Below the pieces are notes generated by a model. The model saw only the letters and a program-made list of their open reading frames with translations, was not told where the DNA came from and did no database searches. A DNA stretch of 64,000 nt, taken from Sulfuricurvum sp. Lineage in GTDB: Bacteria > Campylobacterota > Campylobacteria > Campylobacterales > Sulfurimonadaceae. A program made the translations under genes and the position numbers. Position 1 is the stretch's first letter, and every line of letters starts with the position of its first letter. Shown here piece by piece: positions 26,029-34,281 of the stretch. Where the stretch lies: assembly GCF_030691015.1 (NCBI RefSeq), contig NZ_JAUYFF010000002.1:1-64000 (forward strand). The letters run 5' to 3'.

Positions 26029-26633
26029 AAGCTAAACTACTAATCGGCAGCTTAGTCGCTGCGTCACTGATCATTAGCAGTCTCTATGCTGTTAATACAG
26101 AGGTGGATGAAACACAATTGGGATTACGTAAAGTCGATATTTATACCGAAGATACGGCACTCCCTAACGGTACCAACTACAATAAAGAGGCTCCGGGGAC
26201 ATCGAAACTGTTTGACCGTGCGTATACCAATGCACCCCCTATGATCCCCCACGATATCGATGATTTGGGGGAAATCGACAAAAACAATAACTCATGTCTC
26301 GGGTGTCATATGCCTGAGATCGCCAAAGATATGGGGGCGACTCCGATCCCTAAGAGTCACTTTACCAGTTTTAGACCGGCGGTATCGGTCGATGATGATG
26401 ATAACCTCAAAGCAGAAAGCGATGAGCAAATCATTAAGAAAGATTTGAAAGGGCAGCTGTGGCAAGGTCGTTATAACTGTTCAGCATGTCACGCTCCGCA
26501 GACAAAAGGGGATTTAAAAGTGGCGAATACCTTTAAACCTGCCTATACCGATAAAAAAGGGCAAAAGCATAAAAACAAATCGTATCTTCTTGATGAACTC
26601 GACATCGGTGTCAAAGTCGGAAACGGTTTGTAA
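26025..26633 (+). CDS. napB: Periplasmic nitrate reductase, dihaem cytochrome subunit
   Basis: A 202-residue periplasmic cytochrome with an N-terminal signal peptide (LLIGSLVAASLIISSLYA) and two haem motifs, CLGCH (near residue 90) and CSACH (near residue 153). It carries electrons from NapGH to NapA. The MIPHDIDDLGEI segment before the first haem is typical of NapB. It starts inside the end of napH, with a 4-base overlap. Confidence 0.97.
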   Translation: MKAKLLIGSLVAASLIISSLYAVNTEVDETQLGLRKVDIYTEDTALPNGTNYNKEAPGTSKLFDRAYTNAPPMIPHDIDDLGEIDKNNNSCLGCHMPEIAKDMGATPIPKSHFTSFRPAVSVDDDDNLKAESDEQIIKKDLKGQLWQGRYNCSACHAPQTKGDLKVANTFKPAYTDKKGQKHKNKSYLLDELDIGVKVGNGL

Positions 26634-26635
26634 AG

Positions 26636-27115
26636 ATGGAACACGAAGCACGTCGGGGTTTTTTCGGTGCCATTGCCTCTCTCTTTAAAGAGGAAGCGCA
26701 GTATATCGTCCGTCCCCCTTACGTGATGGAGGGTACGACATTTAATGAATGTCTTGCCTGTAATGGCATGTGTGTAAGCGCATGCGAAGAGAAGATTATT
26801 GATCGTGATACGCAAGGGATCCCTTTTTTGAATTTCAAAATCTCGGGATGCAGTGATTGCCATAAATGTTTGGAGGCCTGTATCCCTACAGTACTCAGCG
26901 ATCCGACGAAATTTATCCAAGGACATGCAAAAATTACGATGATGAACTGCATGTCACATCACGGGACGATTTGTTTTTCGTGCAAAGAACCCTGTCTGGA
27001 AAATGCGATTGTGTTTAAAGGGATGTTGAATCCTATAATTCTTCCCGAAAGATGTACCGGTTGCGGCTATTGTATCGGTGTATGCCCCAGTGGAGCAATA
27101 GAGGTGGTAGCGTGA
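26636..27115 (+). CDS. napF: Ferredoxin-type protein NapF
   Basis: A 159-residue cytoplasmic iron-sulfur protein without signal peptide. Cys clusters appear at CLACNGMCVSACE, CSDCHKCLEACIP, the less regular NCMSHHGTICFSCKEPC and CTGCGYCIGVCP. NapF proteins act in maturation or electron supply of NapA in the cytoplasm. It lies 2 bases after napB and overlaps the napL start by GTGA. Confidence 0.92.
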   Translation: MEHEARRGFFGAIASLFKEEAQYIVRPPYVMEGTTFNECLACNGMCVSACEEKIIDRDTQGIPFLNFKISGCSDCHKCLEACIPTVLSDPTKFIQGHAKITMMNCMSHHGTICFSCKEPCLENAIVFKGMLNPIILPERCTGCGYCIGVCPSGAIEVVA

Positions 27116-28053
27116 AATTTTTATCTCTCTTTTTCCTTTTTATAGTTCAAGCGGTTGCAACGGTAACACCTCCTGCAGCAATTCTAAAAACCGACGGATT
27201 GATTAGTGACATGGTGGTTCGGGAGGGGAAAATCTATGCCTCTACCGATACCGGTGTCGTCAATGTGTTTGATCTCTCTTCACGGCGTAAACTCTCCTCA
27301 ATATCTCTTCCGAGCGTCCATAGCAGTTCCGGAAAAATATTTGTACCGAAAATCTATTCGGTGGATCATTTTGCGGGGTCAACCGTAATGGTCTCTGAGA
27401 GCGGCGAATCGTTTCGTAACGTCTATCTGTGGCGTGAGAATAGACTGGTGAAGGTAATCGGCAACGCGAGCGGATTGTTGATCAAAAAAGTCCGATTTGT
27501 GGACGCCAATCATCTTCTATTCGGACTCTCCGGCGATGCCGTCGTTTTGATGGATGTGAAGACGAGAAAACGACTTTATGAAGTTCAAGCAGGCGGCGGA
27601 GTATTCGGAGATATGGCACTGAGTCCCAATCGTTCTCTTGTTGCCGTAGGGGATGAGAGCGGTGAAATCGTTCAGATAGAGGCACGAAGCGGCAAAGTAC
27701 TTAAGACGCTCAGCGGAATCAATCTCGATGCGATTAATCGACTTGCATACCAAAACAATACGATTATCAGCGGCGGACATGACCGAAGGGTCGGGGTGTA
27801 TAAGGCGCATGGGAGTTATTTCATCGAAACAAATTTCTTCGTCTACGCCGTAGGGCTGAGTCCCTCATCCTCAATCGGGGTGTATACGGACGGAGATGAA
27901 AATGAGTTGCAAGTCTTTGAGCTGGAAACCCAAAACAAAATCGGGCGGCTCAAAGGGGGAGAGAGCTTGTATGATACGCTGATCTTTTTGGATGAGCATA
28001 CCCTTATAGGTTCCGGAGAAGAAAATAAAATTTACTATTGGAGAATACCGTGA
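27112..28053 (+). CDS. napL: Periplasmic beta-propeller protein NapL
   Basis: About 313 residues from the GTG at 27112, which overlaps the napF stop (GTGA). This start gives a clean signal peptide (KFLSLFFLFIVQAVA), whereas the ORF-track start adds 20 unrelated residues. The mature part has repeated four-strand blades (KIYASTDTGVVNVFDLSSRRKL, SLVAVGDESGEIVQIEARSGKVLKTL, shown in parts) and ends HTLIGSGEENKIYYW, consistent with a WD40-like propeller. NapL is specific to nap operons of Campylobacterota and has been linked to NapA activity. Its exact role is unclear. Confidence 0.88.
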   Translation: MKFLSLFFLFIVQAVATVTPPAAILKTDGLISDMVVREGKIYASTDTGVVNVFDLSSRRKLSSISLPSVHSSSGKIFVPKIYSVDHFAGSTVMVSESGESFRNVYLWRENRLVKVIGNASGLLIKKVRFVDANHLLFGLSGDAVVLMDVKTRKRLYEVQAGGGVFGDMALSPNRSLVAVGDESGEIVQIEARSGKVLKTLSGINLDAINRLAYQNNTIISGGHDRRVGVYKAHGSYFIETNFFVYAVGLSPSSSIGVYTDGDENELQVFELETQNKIGRLKGGESLYDTLIFLDEHTLIGSGEENKIYYWRIP

Positions 28054-28400
28054 ATATTTCAAGCATAGTGGTGCAAACCAATCCAAAGTTTACCGATGAG
28101 GTGGTCGAAATTTTCAAATCGTCCGATTTCTGCGATTACCATTTTCACGATGAAAAAGGGCGCATTATTGTCACTATCGAGGGGAGCGGTGTCGAAGAAG
28201 AGATTGTAAAGCTGGTAAAGATACAAGAGATGGAACACGTGATTTCAGCCGATATGTCATTTGCCTACAGTGAAGATGAACTCAATGCGGAACGCGATAA
28301 ACTTGAAGCGGTCGGTAATGATTTACCGCAATGGCTGAATGATGAAAACGCGACAAAACGGGATATTAAATACAACGGCGATCTGAAAGACCGTTTTTAA
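28050..28400 (+). CDS. napD: NapA signal-peptide chaperone
   Basis: About 117 residues from the GTG at 28050, which overlaps the napL stop (GTGA). The start gives NISSIVVQTNPKFTDEVVEIF, the usual NapD beginning. NapD folds as a ferredoxin-like beta-alpha-beta unit, binds the NapA twin-arginine signal and prevents premature export before the cofactor is inserted. A C-terminal extension (about residues 85-117) is longer than in E. coli NapD. It is the last gene of the operon, followed by a GC-rich hairpin. Confidence 0.9.
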   Translation: MNISSIVVQTNPKFTDEVVEIFKSSDFCDYHFHDEKGRIIVTIEGSGVEEEIVKLVKIQEMEHVISADMSFAYSEDELNAERDKLEAVGNDLPQWLNDENATKRDIKYNGDLKDRF

Positions 28401-28410
28401 AAGATGGATC

Positions 28411-28431
28411 ACCCCTTGCGGGGGGAGAGTA
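28411..28431. terminator. Hairpin between the convergent napD and cytochrome c553 genes
   Basis: CCCC-TTGC-GGGG forms a short strong hairpin. On the minus strand it is followed within about 10 bases by a T-rich stretch (CTTTT). It may serve both transcripts. Confidence 0.5.
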
Positions 28432-28731
28432 TTATTTGGAGATGTGTGCGGCGATAGCCGTAATCTGAGCATCGTTTAAAGATGCAACTTGACCTTTCAT
28501 AAGCCCTTTCGAAACTCCGCCGTAACTGCCGTCTTTGTATCCTTTGAGGGCAGTGATGATTTCTGCCGAACTCATATCTTTAATTATTTTGCTTTTACCC
28601 AATGCCGCTTTTTCACCCTGCATTCCATGACAAACAGAACATTTTTTGTAAAGCGCCGCACCGTCTTCCGCCGCAAAAGCTGTTGACCCTAATCCAACCA
28701 ATACTGCCAATACCATTACACTTTTTTTCAT
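28432..28731 (-). CDS. Cytochrome c553-type monohaem cytochrome
   Basis: A 99-residue small class I cytochrome c. The signal peptide MKKSVMVLAVLVGLGSTAFA is cleaved before AEDGAALY. The haem motif is CSVCHG (near residue 32), and the likely Met ligand is in GLMKGQVASLND. It is a soluble periplasmic electron carrier. Its own Fnr-type class II promoter implies induction with the nap operon, so it may feed a reductase under anaerobic conditions. It converges with napD and is read in the same direction as the nrd genes upstream. Confidence 0.93.
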   Translation of the reverse strand: MKKSVMVLAVLVGLGSTAFAAEDGAALYKKCSVCHGMQGEKAALGKSKIIKDMSSAEIITALKGYKDGSYGGVSKGLMKGQVASLNDAQITAIAAHISK

Positions 28732-28759
28732 CGTAAACTCCTAGTATAAAGAATACATT

Positions 28760-28801
28760 ATTATAAAATATTATGGTATCCATCCCTTTGACCTGAGTCA
28801 A
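28760..28801 (-). promoter_or_regulatory. Fnr/Crp-type class II promoter for cytochrome c553
   Basis: TTGAC-CTGA-GTCAA (28788-28801) is followed on the minus strand after exactly 22 bp by TATAAT (28765-28760). The site overlaps the stop codon of nrdG. Confidence 0.78.
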
Positions 28802-29481
28802 TTTCTCATGCAAATGGTATCAATCAGCAGCGATAAATCGCTCAGTTGGTGCATGGGGGCCAACGCTCCTATGGTTTCGACTCCGTTTCGAAAAGGTTGC
28901 ACATAGTAGGGGGCGTCATAGCCGGAAGCTTTGAGCTTTTGTGCCATCTCTATCAGCTCTTTTGCTTCCAGTAAATCGCTATGCCATGTTGTGCGTACTT
29001 CATACGCGAGTGAGCTTTGGCGGAGGATATCAAAGCTCTCCCAAAACCGTTTTTCACTTCCGCCGCCGCAGATATCGGTCATTTTGGATGCGGGTGCTTT
29101 GTAATCCAATGCGGCGTAATCGATCAGATTCTCACGAATTAGCGCACGAATCACATCGGGACGCATGGCGTTGGTATCGAGTTTTATTTTAAATCCAAGC
29201 GCTTTGATCGAGCGGCAAAAAGGGATCAGGTTAGGGTAGAGAGTACACTCTCCGCCGCTTAGAACTACCCCCTCGAGCAATCCGCACCGTGAGGATAAAA
29301 ACGCCAGGGCTTCCTCTTCGCTCAGTTTTCCTTGGCCGAAAACAATATCGGGGTTATAACAGTAGGTGCATCGCAGGTTGCATCCCGCAAACCAAAAAAT
29401 GGCGGCAGGGATATCGGGGTAGTCTAGAAGGGTAAAGCGGGTGATATCATAAAGCGGCAACATGACGTTTAGAGGATTCAT
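28798..29481 (-). CDS. nrdG: Anaerobic ribonucleotide reductase activating protein
   Basis: A 227-residue radical-SAM activase. The cluster motif is CNLRCTYCYNPD (about residues 34-45), followed by VVLSGGECTLYPNL. It should abstract hydrogen from the radical glycine of class III ribonucleotide reductase. Here that glycine is in the small protein encoded immediately upstream, which overlaps this gene. The start could be ATG 29481 or ATG 29463; neither has a clear Shine-Dalgarno, suggesting coupling to the upstream reading frame. Some relatives activate other glycyl-radical enzymes, but the nrdD context decides the call. Confidence 0.87.
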   Translation of the reverse strand: MNPLNVMLPLYDITRFTLLDYPDIPAAIFWFAGCNLRCTYCYNPDIVFGQGKLSEEEALAFLSSRCGLLEGVVLSGGECTLYPNLIPFCRSIKALGFKIKLDTNAMRPDVIRALIRENLIDYAALDYKAPASKMTDICGGGSEKRFWESFDILRQSSLAYEVRTTWHSDLLEAKELIEMAQKLKASGYDAPYYVQPFRNGVETIGALAPMHQLSDLSLLIDTICMRN

Positions 29482-29623
29482 GAAAGCAGGTTCGCTCTTT
29501 ATGCTCCCCTTTTTTACCGAGATTAAAACTCTCTACCGGGCGGTGGTATCCCATCACACGGGTATAGACCATGCAACGTGTACGCAAGCTCTTGCTTACT
29601 TCTAAAATATCATGGGACTTCAT
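29447..29623 (-). CDS. Stand-alone glycyl-radical domain of class III ribonucleotide reductase (split NrdD)
   Basis: A 58-residue gene, too short for the ORF track. Its ATG (29623) overlaps the nrdD stop as ATGA, and it ends inside nrdG. The sequence TRVMGYHRPVESFNLGKK followed by GEHKERTCF matches the C-terminal radical loop of normal NrdD proteins (RVxGYxxP...FNxGKxxExxxR), with Gly25 as the expected radical glycine. The 704-residue NrdD upstream stops just after its CPKC zinc site and lacks this loop. So the catalytic and radical parts of the enzyme are two polypeptides, perhaps working like GrcA/YfiD does for pyruvate formate-lyase. Frameshift fusion is possible, but no slippery site is seen. 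Confidence 0.85.
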   Translation of the reverse strand: MKSHDILEVSKSLRTRCMVYTRVMGYHRPVESFNLGKKGEHKERTCFHESSKRHVAAL

Positions 29624-31734
29624 ACGTTTTCCTTGTGTTGGTGTTGACTCACTATTTGCTCATCGCATTTCGGACAAAATTCATATTCTCCGCTCAAATA
29701 GCCATGGTGCGGACAAATTGAAAATGTCGGGGTTACGGTGATGTAGGGGAGACGGAAATTGGTGATGACATTTTTCACCATAGCCCGGCACGCTTCGCCT
29801 GAACTCAGCCGCTCATTCATATACAAATGGAGCACGGTTCCCCCCGTATAACGGCATTGAAGCTCATCTTGGAGCGTCAGTGCTTCGAAAGGGTCATCGG
29901 TATAATCGACGGGGAGTTGAGAACTGTTTGTGTAATAAATATTTTCCCCCTCACCCGCTTGCAATATATCGGGGTAGCGTTTTTTGTCTTCTTTGGCGAA
30001 GCGATACGTCGTCCCCTCTGCCGGCGTTGCTTCAAGGTTGTAGAGATTGCCGCTTAATTCTTGAAATTCGCGCATCCGTTCCCGTAAATGATCAAGGATA
30101 TTTTGTGCCATCTCTATCCCGTACGGCAATGAAATATCTTGATCATTTTCGCTAAAGTTGCGAATCATTTCATTGAGTCCGTTCACTCCGATGGTCGAAA
30201 AATGGTTTCGAAATCCTTTGAGGTAACGGGCGGTATAAGGGTAAAGCCCCCGATCAAACATATCTTGTACAAAAAGACGCTTTTTCTCCAAGGTCGAATA
30301 CGCAATATCGAGCAATGTGTCCAAGGCGCTCATCAACCCCTTATAATCATTTTTATAAAGGTATCCCAATCGGGCCATATTGATCGTCACGACACCGATA
30401 CTTCCCGTCATCTCCGCGCTTCCGAAAAGTCCGTTCCCCCGTTTGAGCAATTCGCGTAAATCGAGTTGAAGTCTGCAACACATGCTTCGTACCGCACCGG
30501 GTTTGTACGCATGGGGATTTTCTATCAGATCGCCTGATTCATTGCGGATATATTGGCTGCCGATAAAATTTTGAAAATAGCTGGAACCGATTTTAGCCGT
30601 ATTTTCAAACAGAACATCGGTGTTCTCTCCATACCAGTCGAAATCCTCGGTGATATTGACGGTAGGGATCGGAAAGGTAAAGGGCTGTCCGCCGCTGTCT
30701 CCTTCGGTCATTACCTCATAAAATGCGCGATTGATGATATTCATTTCCGTTTGAAAGTCACCGTAGGTGAGCTCTTTAAGTACCCGTTTGCCCCGCTCAT
30801 AAAGTTTGCGTTGATGATGTGCCGTTTCACTAATCTCTTCAAAAAGATGGTGGTCACGGTAGGTTGGAAACTGCTCTTTTAAATCTTCGGGAACCACCCA
30901 GTCAATCGTCACATTTGTAAACGGCGATTGCCCCCAGCGTGCGGGGACGTTGAGATTATAGACAAATCCCCGTATCGCTTTTTTCACCTCTTTATAGGGG
31001 AGGGCATCGATAAATACATAAGGGGCGAGATAGGTATCAAACGAACTGAATGCTTGCGCACCTGCCCATTCCGATTGCAATATTCCTAAAAAATTGGCCA
31101 TTTGTCCCAGTGCTTCGCGTAAATGGCGAGGCGGAGCGCTCTCTACCCGTCCGCGTACTCCGTTAAACCCTTCATTCAAGAGGGCTCTTAGACTCCATCC
31201 TGCGCAGTAGCCCGTGAGGCAATCGAGATCGTGGATGTGGATATCGCCGTTTCGGTGGGCGGCACCCTCATGAGGAGAATAGACTTTGTCAAGCCAGAAA
31301 TTGGCGATCACTTTTCCCGCGAGGTTGTTCACCAGTCCTGCATTGGAATAGCCGGTATTGGCATTGGCATTGACCCGCCAATCGGACTTGTGAATATACT
31401 CTTCGACGCTTTGGGTGCTGTTGATATACGTCGTGTCTTCTCCCAGCCCCAAAATATGTTCGCGCTGCATTTTGTGTAGAAAGCGGTAGGTTACAAACGA
31501 TTTCATCACCTCAAAATAGTGCGCATCGAATAAAGAGCGTTCGATAAGGTCTTGAATTGCTTCGACTTCAAAAATATGTTCGAGCAGGACGCGATTTAAA
31601 ATGGTTTCAATAACACTCTCATCCGGGGATGCATGGACACTTTGAAAGGCTTTGCGAATAGCATCTTCGATCTTAAAAGGGTAAAAAGGCTCTGCAGAGC
31701 CGTCTCGTTTGATAACGCGTTGAATCGTCTGCAT
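29620..31734 (-). CDS. nrdD: Anaerobic (class III) ribonucleoside-triphosphate reductase, catalytic part
   Basis: A 704-residue NrdD. The N-terminal ATP-cone allosteric domain covers about residues 1-95 (VIKRDGSAEPFYPFKIEDAIRKAF). The barrel includes GDIHIHDLDCLTGYCAGWSLR and the thiyl-radical cysteine region VRSMCCRLQLDLREL. Near the C-terminus SICPHHGYL and FCPKC form the usual metal-binding knuckle. The protein then ends with SQHQHKENV, without the glycyl-radical loop, which is encoded by the overlapping 58-residue gene. It reduces NTPs to dNTPs without oxygen. GGAG lies 8 bases before the ATG. The promoter carries an Fnr-type class II site. Confidence 0.95.
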   Translation of the reverse strand: MQTIQRVIKRDGSAEPFYPFKIEDAIRKAFQSVHASPDESVIETILNRVLLEHIFEVEAIQDLIERSLFDAHYFEVMKSFVTYRFLHKMQREHILGLGEDTTYINSTQSVEEYIHKSDWRVNANANTGYSNAGLVNNLAGKVIANFWLDKVYSPHEGAAHRNGDIHIHDLDCLTGYCAGWSLRALLNEGFNGVRGRVESAPPRHLREALGQMANFLGILQSEWAGAQAFSSFDTYLAPYVFIDALPYKEVKKAIRGFVYNLNVPARWGQSPFTNVTIDWVVPEDLKEQFPTYRDHHLFEEISETAHHQRKLYERGKRVLKELTYGDFQTEMNIINRAFYEVMTEGDSGGQPFTFPIPTVNITEDFDWYGENTDVLFENTAKIGSSYFQNFIGSQYIRNESGDLIENPHAYKPGAVRSMCCRLQLDLRELLKRGNGLFGSAEMTGSIGVVTINMARLGYLYKNDYKGLMSALDTLLDIAYSTLEKKRLFVQDMFDRGLYPYTARYLKGFRNHFSTIGVNGLNEMIRNFSENDQDISLPYGIEMAQNILDHLRERMREFQELSGNLYNLEATPAEGTTYRFAKEDKKRYPDILQAGEGENIYYTNSSQLPVDYTDDPFEALTLQDELQCRYTGGTVLHLYMNERLSSGEACRAMVKNVITNFRLPYITVTPTFSICPHHGYLSGEYEFCPKCDEQIVSQHQHKENV

Positions 31735-31781
31735 TAGTGTATCTCCGGATGATGGTAGGGGGATCTTTATTTATAAAAGTG

Positions 31782-31823
31782 ATTGTAATGCATTACGCAA
31801 GAGAAGTCTTTGACCTGAATCAA
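31782..31823 (-). promoter_or_regulatory. Fnr/Crp-type class II promoter for nrdD
   Basis: TTGAC-CTGA-ATCAA (31810-31823) is followed on the minus strand after exactly 22 bp by TACAAT (31787-31782). The geometry matches the napA promoter. Confidence 0.77.
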
Positions 31824-31884
31824 TTTATCGAAGAAGAGAGGGATCCGAGAGTGACGAATTCTCGGAAAAAGCTTAGTATTGTAG

Positions 31885-32994
31885 TTATTGCAATCGATCC
31901 ATCGATTGAAGAAGCTCTTCCATTTTGTCATCGACACTCCCGACATAGGTTGTCAGATCCATCATCTCATCCATATTTTTGTTGAGAGAGTCGCTGTTGT
32001 CGTTGATCGCTTGGATCAGGATGTTAATCGTAGCGGCCGTTTCAGCGAGACTTTTTTGGGTACGTTCGGCGAGTTTGCGCACTTCATCGGCAACTACGGC
32101 AAAACCGCGTCCGTGTTCACCTGCACGTGCCGCTTCGATTGCCGCATTGAGTGCAAGAAGATTGGTCTGATCGGCGATATCCCCGATGGTGGTCAAAATC
32201 TGTTTGGTCTCTTGGGCATTGCCGGCAAGGGTTTGGAGATTGTCGGAGAGTTCATGCTCTTTATTTGCTACTCTTTGAATCCGCTCTACGGTGGTGTTGA
32301 TCATCCCGTTGAGTTCGACAAACTCTTTTGAACGGAGGCTTTCAATCGTATTTTTAAGCTGTTGGGTATTGTTGTTGAGTACCGCTTTAGCGTCGTTGTT
32401 TTCCTGCTCCATCGATTGCAGTGCCACACCCAAAGCATTGATTTTCTCAAGCATTTGCGCCATTTTTCCCTCGACGGTGACATTGGCACGGGTAGAAAAC
32501 TTTCCTTCACTCAACGACTCTAGAACTTTGATCGCTTGATCGAGATTTTTTTCGGTCGAATCGAGCATCGCATTCATCGTTTTACGAAGCAGATGGATGT
32601 GTGGGGATTTGGAATCACTGGCGACACGGCACATAAAGTGTCCGCGACTTACTTTATCGGCGAGGAGAACCATCTCTCCGGCTACTTTGATATCCTGTTC
32701 CAAAATACCCTCATGCGTTTGTGCAAGACGGTTTAGTTTTTCTTCGATACTGTTCGCTTCCGCAGGGATATCTTTTAGCTGATTGCGTTTAAACTGGATC
32801 AGCTCTTGGAAATCGATTAAGTGCTGAGTGAATGTATCAGACCCCGAACTCGAAGCAGTGCTGAGGGCTATCGCCGTTCCCATAAGGAGGACGATCACTC
32901 CCGATGTCATCCAAACCGAGCTGATCGTGATGGTCAGAACCAAACCTAAAATCCCTAATACCGATAAAATAATTATTTTTGTCGTGTTGTTCAT
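31885..32994 (-). CDS. Chemoreceptor (methyl-accepting protein), CetA-like
   Basis: A 369-residue transducer. Two adjacent hydrophobic segments at residues 8-48 anchor it with almost no periplasmic sensor domain. A HAMP-like linker and the MCP signalling domain follow, with the hairpin tip [35 protein letters not shown] near residues 275-310 (quoted motif only in part: [18 protein letters not shown]). The domain ends soon after the tip, so the adaptation region is short. A PAS-only gene precedes it by 18 bases. This arrangement is that of the energy-taxis pair CetA/CetB in Campylobacter jejuni, where the redox input comes from the separate PAS protein. Confidence 0.83.
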   Translation of the reverse strand: MNNTTKIIILSVLGILGLVLTITISSVWMTSGVIVLLMGTAIALSTASSSGSDTFTQHLIDFQELIQFKRNQLKDIPAEANSIEEKLNRLAQTHEGILEQDIKVAGEMVLLADKVSRGHFMCRVASDSKSPHIHLLRKTMNAMLDSTEKNLDQAIKVLESLSEGKFSTRANVTVEGKMAQMLEKINALGVALQSMEQENNDAKAVLNNNTQQLKNTIESLRSKEFVELNGMINTTVERIQRVANKEHELSDNLQTLAGNAQETKQILTTIGDIADQTNLLALNAAIEAARAGEHGRGFAVVADEVRKLAERTQKSLAETAATINILIQAINDNSDSLNKNMDEMMDLTTYVGSVDDKMEELLQSMDRLQ

Positions 32995-33012
32995 GGTTGC
33001 TTTGCCCTTTGG

Positions 33013-33393
33013 TTATCGCATTGTTTTATAGAGTTCTTCTGCCGCTTTGATCTCAGCAGGTGAAGCTTTTCGTCGACATGACATATAGCCCCCTTGTCCT
33101 TCTCCGCATTCGATATTCGGATAGACAGTGGCAAATACCCAGTAAAAACCGCCGTTTTTGGTGGCATTTTTGACATACCCTTTCCATACTTTGCCCGCTT
33201 TCACGGTGTCCCATAAATCTTTAAAGGCAGCATGGGGCATATCACGGTGGCGGACGATATTATGAGGCTGGCCGATAAGCTCCTCAAGGGTATATCCCGC
33301 TATCTTGCAAAAATCCTCATTGGCAAAAATAATTTTCCCTTTTGAATCGGTTTGTGATACCAAAAAATCGGTATCGTTGAGTGTGTATTCCAC
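33013..33393 (-). CDS. Stand-alone PAS-domain protein, CetB/Aer-like
   Basis: A 126-residue protein made of one PAS domain. The sequence GKIIFANEDFCKIAGYTLEELIGQPHNIVRHRDMP (seen in parts) and FKDLWDTVKAGKVWKGYVKN are close to the Aer/CetB PAS family, which binds FAD and senses redox state. A Cys-rich C-terminal piece follows (NIECGEGQGGYMSCRRKASP). With no output domain, it most likely signals through the adjacent chemoreceptor, with which it should be co-transcribed. Confidence 0.82.
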   Translation of the reverse strand: MEYTLNDTDFLVSQTDSKGKIIFANEDFCKIAGYTLEELIGQPHNIVRHRDMPHAAFKDLWDTVKAGKVWKGYVKNATKNGGFYWVFATVYPNIECGEGQGGYMSCRRKASPAEIKAAEELYKTMR

Positions 33394-33508
33394 TTTTGCC
33401 CCTTATTACAGTGTTGAATCATCTAATTTCAGATATTCGCATAACTAATTGCTTGTATAGTAGCTTGGCAGGGTTATTTTTTGGTTATTTTATGCTCAGA
33501 AGATAGAC

Positions 33509-34216
33509 TTAGCTTAGAAGGGAGATTTTATACCCCAAATTTTTAACGGTTTCTATGGCGTCTTCACCGATTTTAGAACGCAATTTTTTGACAAGAGTTT
33601 TAACACTGCTCTCGGAAATAACCTCCCCACTCCATAATAGGTACTCGATCTGGGTCTTACTTAGAACCGAGTGTCTATTTTTAATCAGCAAAGAGAGCAA
33701 TTCAAACTCTTTTTTCGTCAATAACAGCATTGTACCCTCATGGCTGACTACCTTATGGGTTAAATCAACGTGAACACCGTTGTTGAGTTGATAGAGATGT
33801 TTTGCCGTATGCTGTTCCTCGGAGAGGGCCGCTTTTTTCTTGAGCAGTACATGGCATAGACTTAGAACTTTTTCGATTTGGATCGGTTTGACCAAATAAT
33901 CGGTAATGTTTAACGGAATAACTCTAAGAAGGGTTTTTGAATCCGTATGTGCTGACATAAATATGACCGGTACATTAAGATCAAATTCTCTCAGTTGTTC
34001 GATAAAATCAGCACCGTCTTGATAGGGCATACGCATATCGGTGAGGATGATATCGACTTTTTGAGATAATGCGTTGTCATACGCTTCATAGCCGTTCGTT
34101 GCGGTAATGACATTTTTAAAATAGCGTTTTAAAATATTGACGAGAGAATTTAATGCGATGGGATCGTCTTCGGCGATTAAAATAGAATATTTTTTAAAAA
34201 GATCATACGTTTCCAC
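33509..34216 (-). CDS. OmpR-family response regulator
   Basis: A 235-residue response regulator. The receiver domain spans residues 10-125, with acidic pocket AEDDP, phospho-acceptor Asp in IILTDMRMP and Thr/Ser-Lys switch residues in VIFMSAH and DYLVKPIQ. The C-terminal winged helix (about 145-235) has LTKKEFELLSLLIKN and VKTLVKKLRSKIG. It lies 65 bases after the histidine kinase gene and should be its partner. Targets are unknown. Confidence 0.9.
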   Translation of the reverse strand: METYDLFKKYSILIAEDDPIALNSLVNILKRYFKNVITATNGYEAYDNALSQKVDIILTDMRMPYQDGADFIEQLREFDLNVPVIFMSAHTDSKTLLRVIPLNITDYLVKPIQIEKVLSLCHVLLKKKAALSEEQHTAKHLYQLNNGVHVDLTHKVVSHEGTMLLLTKKEFELLSLLIKNRHSVLSKTQIEYLLWSGEVISESSVKTLVKKLRSKIGEDAIETVKNLGYKISLLS

Positions 34217-34281
34217 TCTATTGTTTCCCTTTTACAGCTGATGTCTCATCTATTATAACCATTTGTTTTCTGATAGAAACA

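Noticed and set aside
29440-29650. TGA at the end of nrdD read as selenocysteine to fuse the radical domain
   Set aside because: In the same frame only five codons (S-P-M-I-F) follow before a TAG, and the glycyl-radical sequence is in another frame with its own ATG.
31737-31985. 82-aa plus-strand ORF upstream of nrdD
   Set aside because: It crosses the nrdD promoter and Fnr-type site and runs into the antisense of the chemoreceptor gene; it is a shadow frame.
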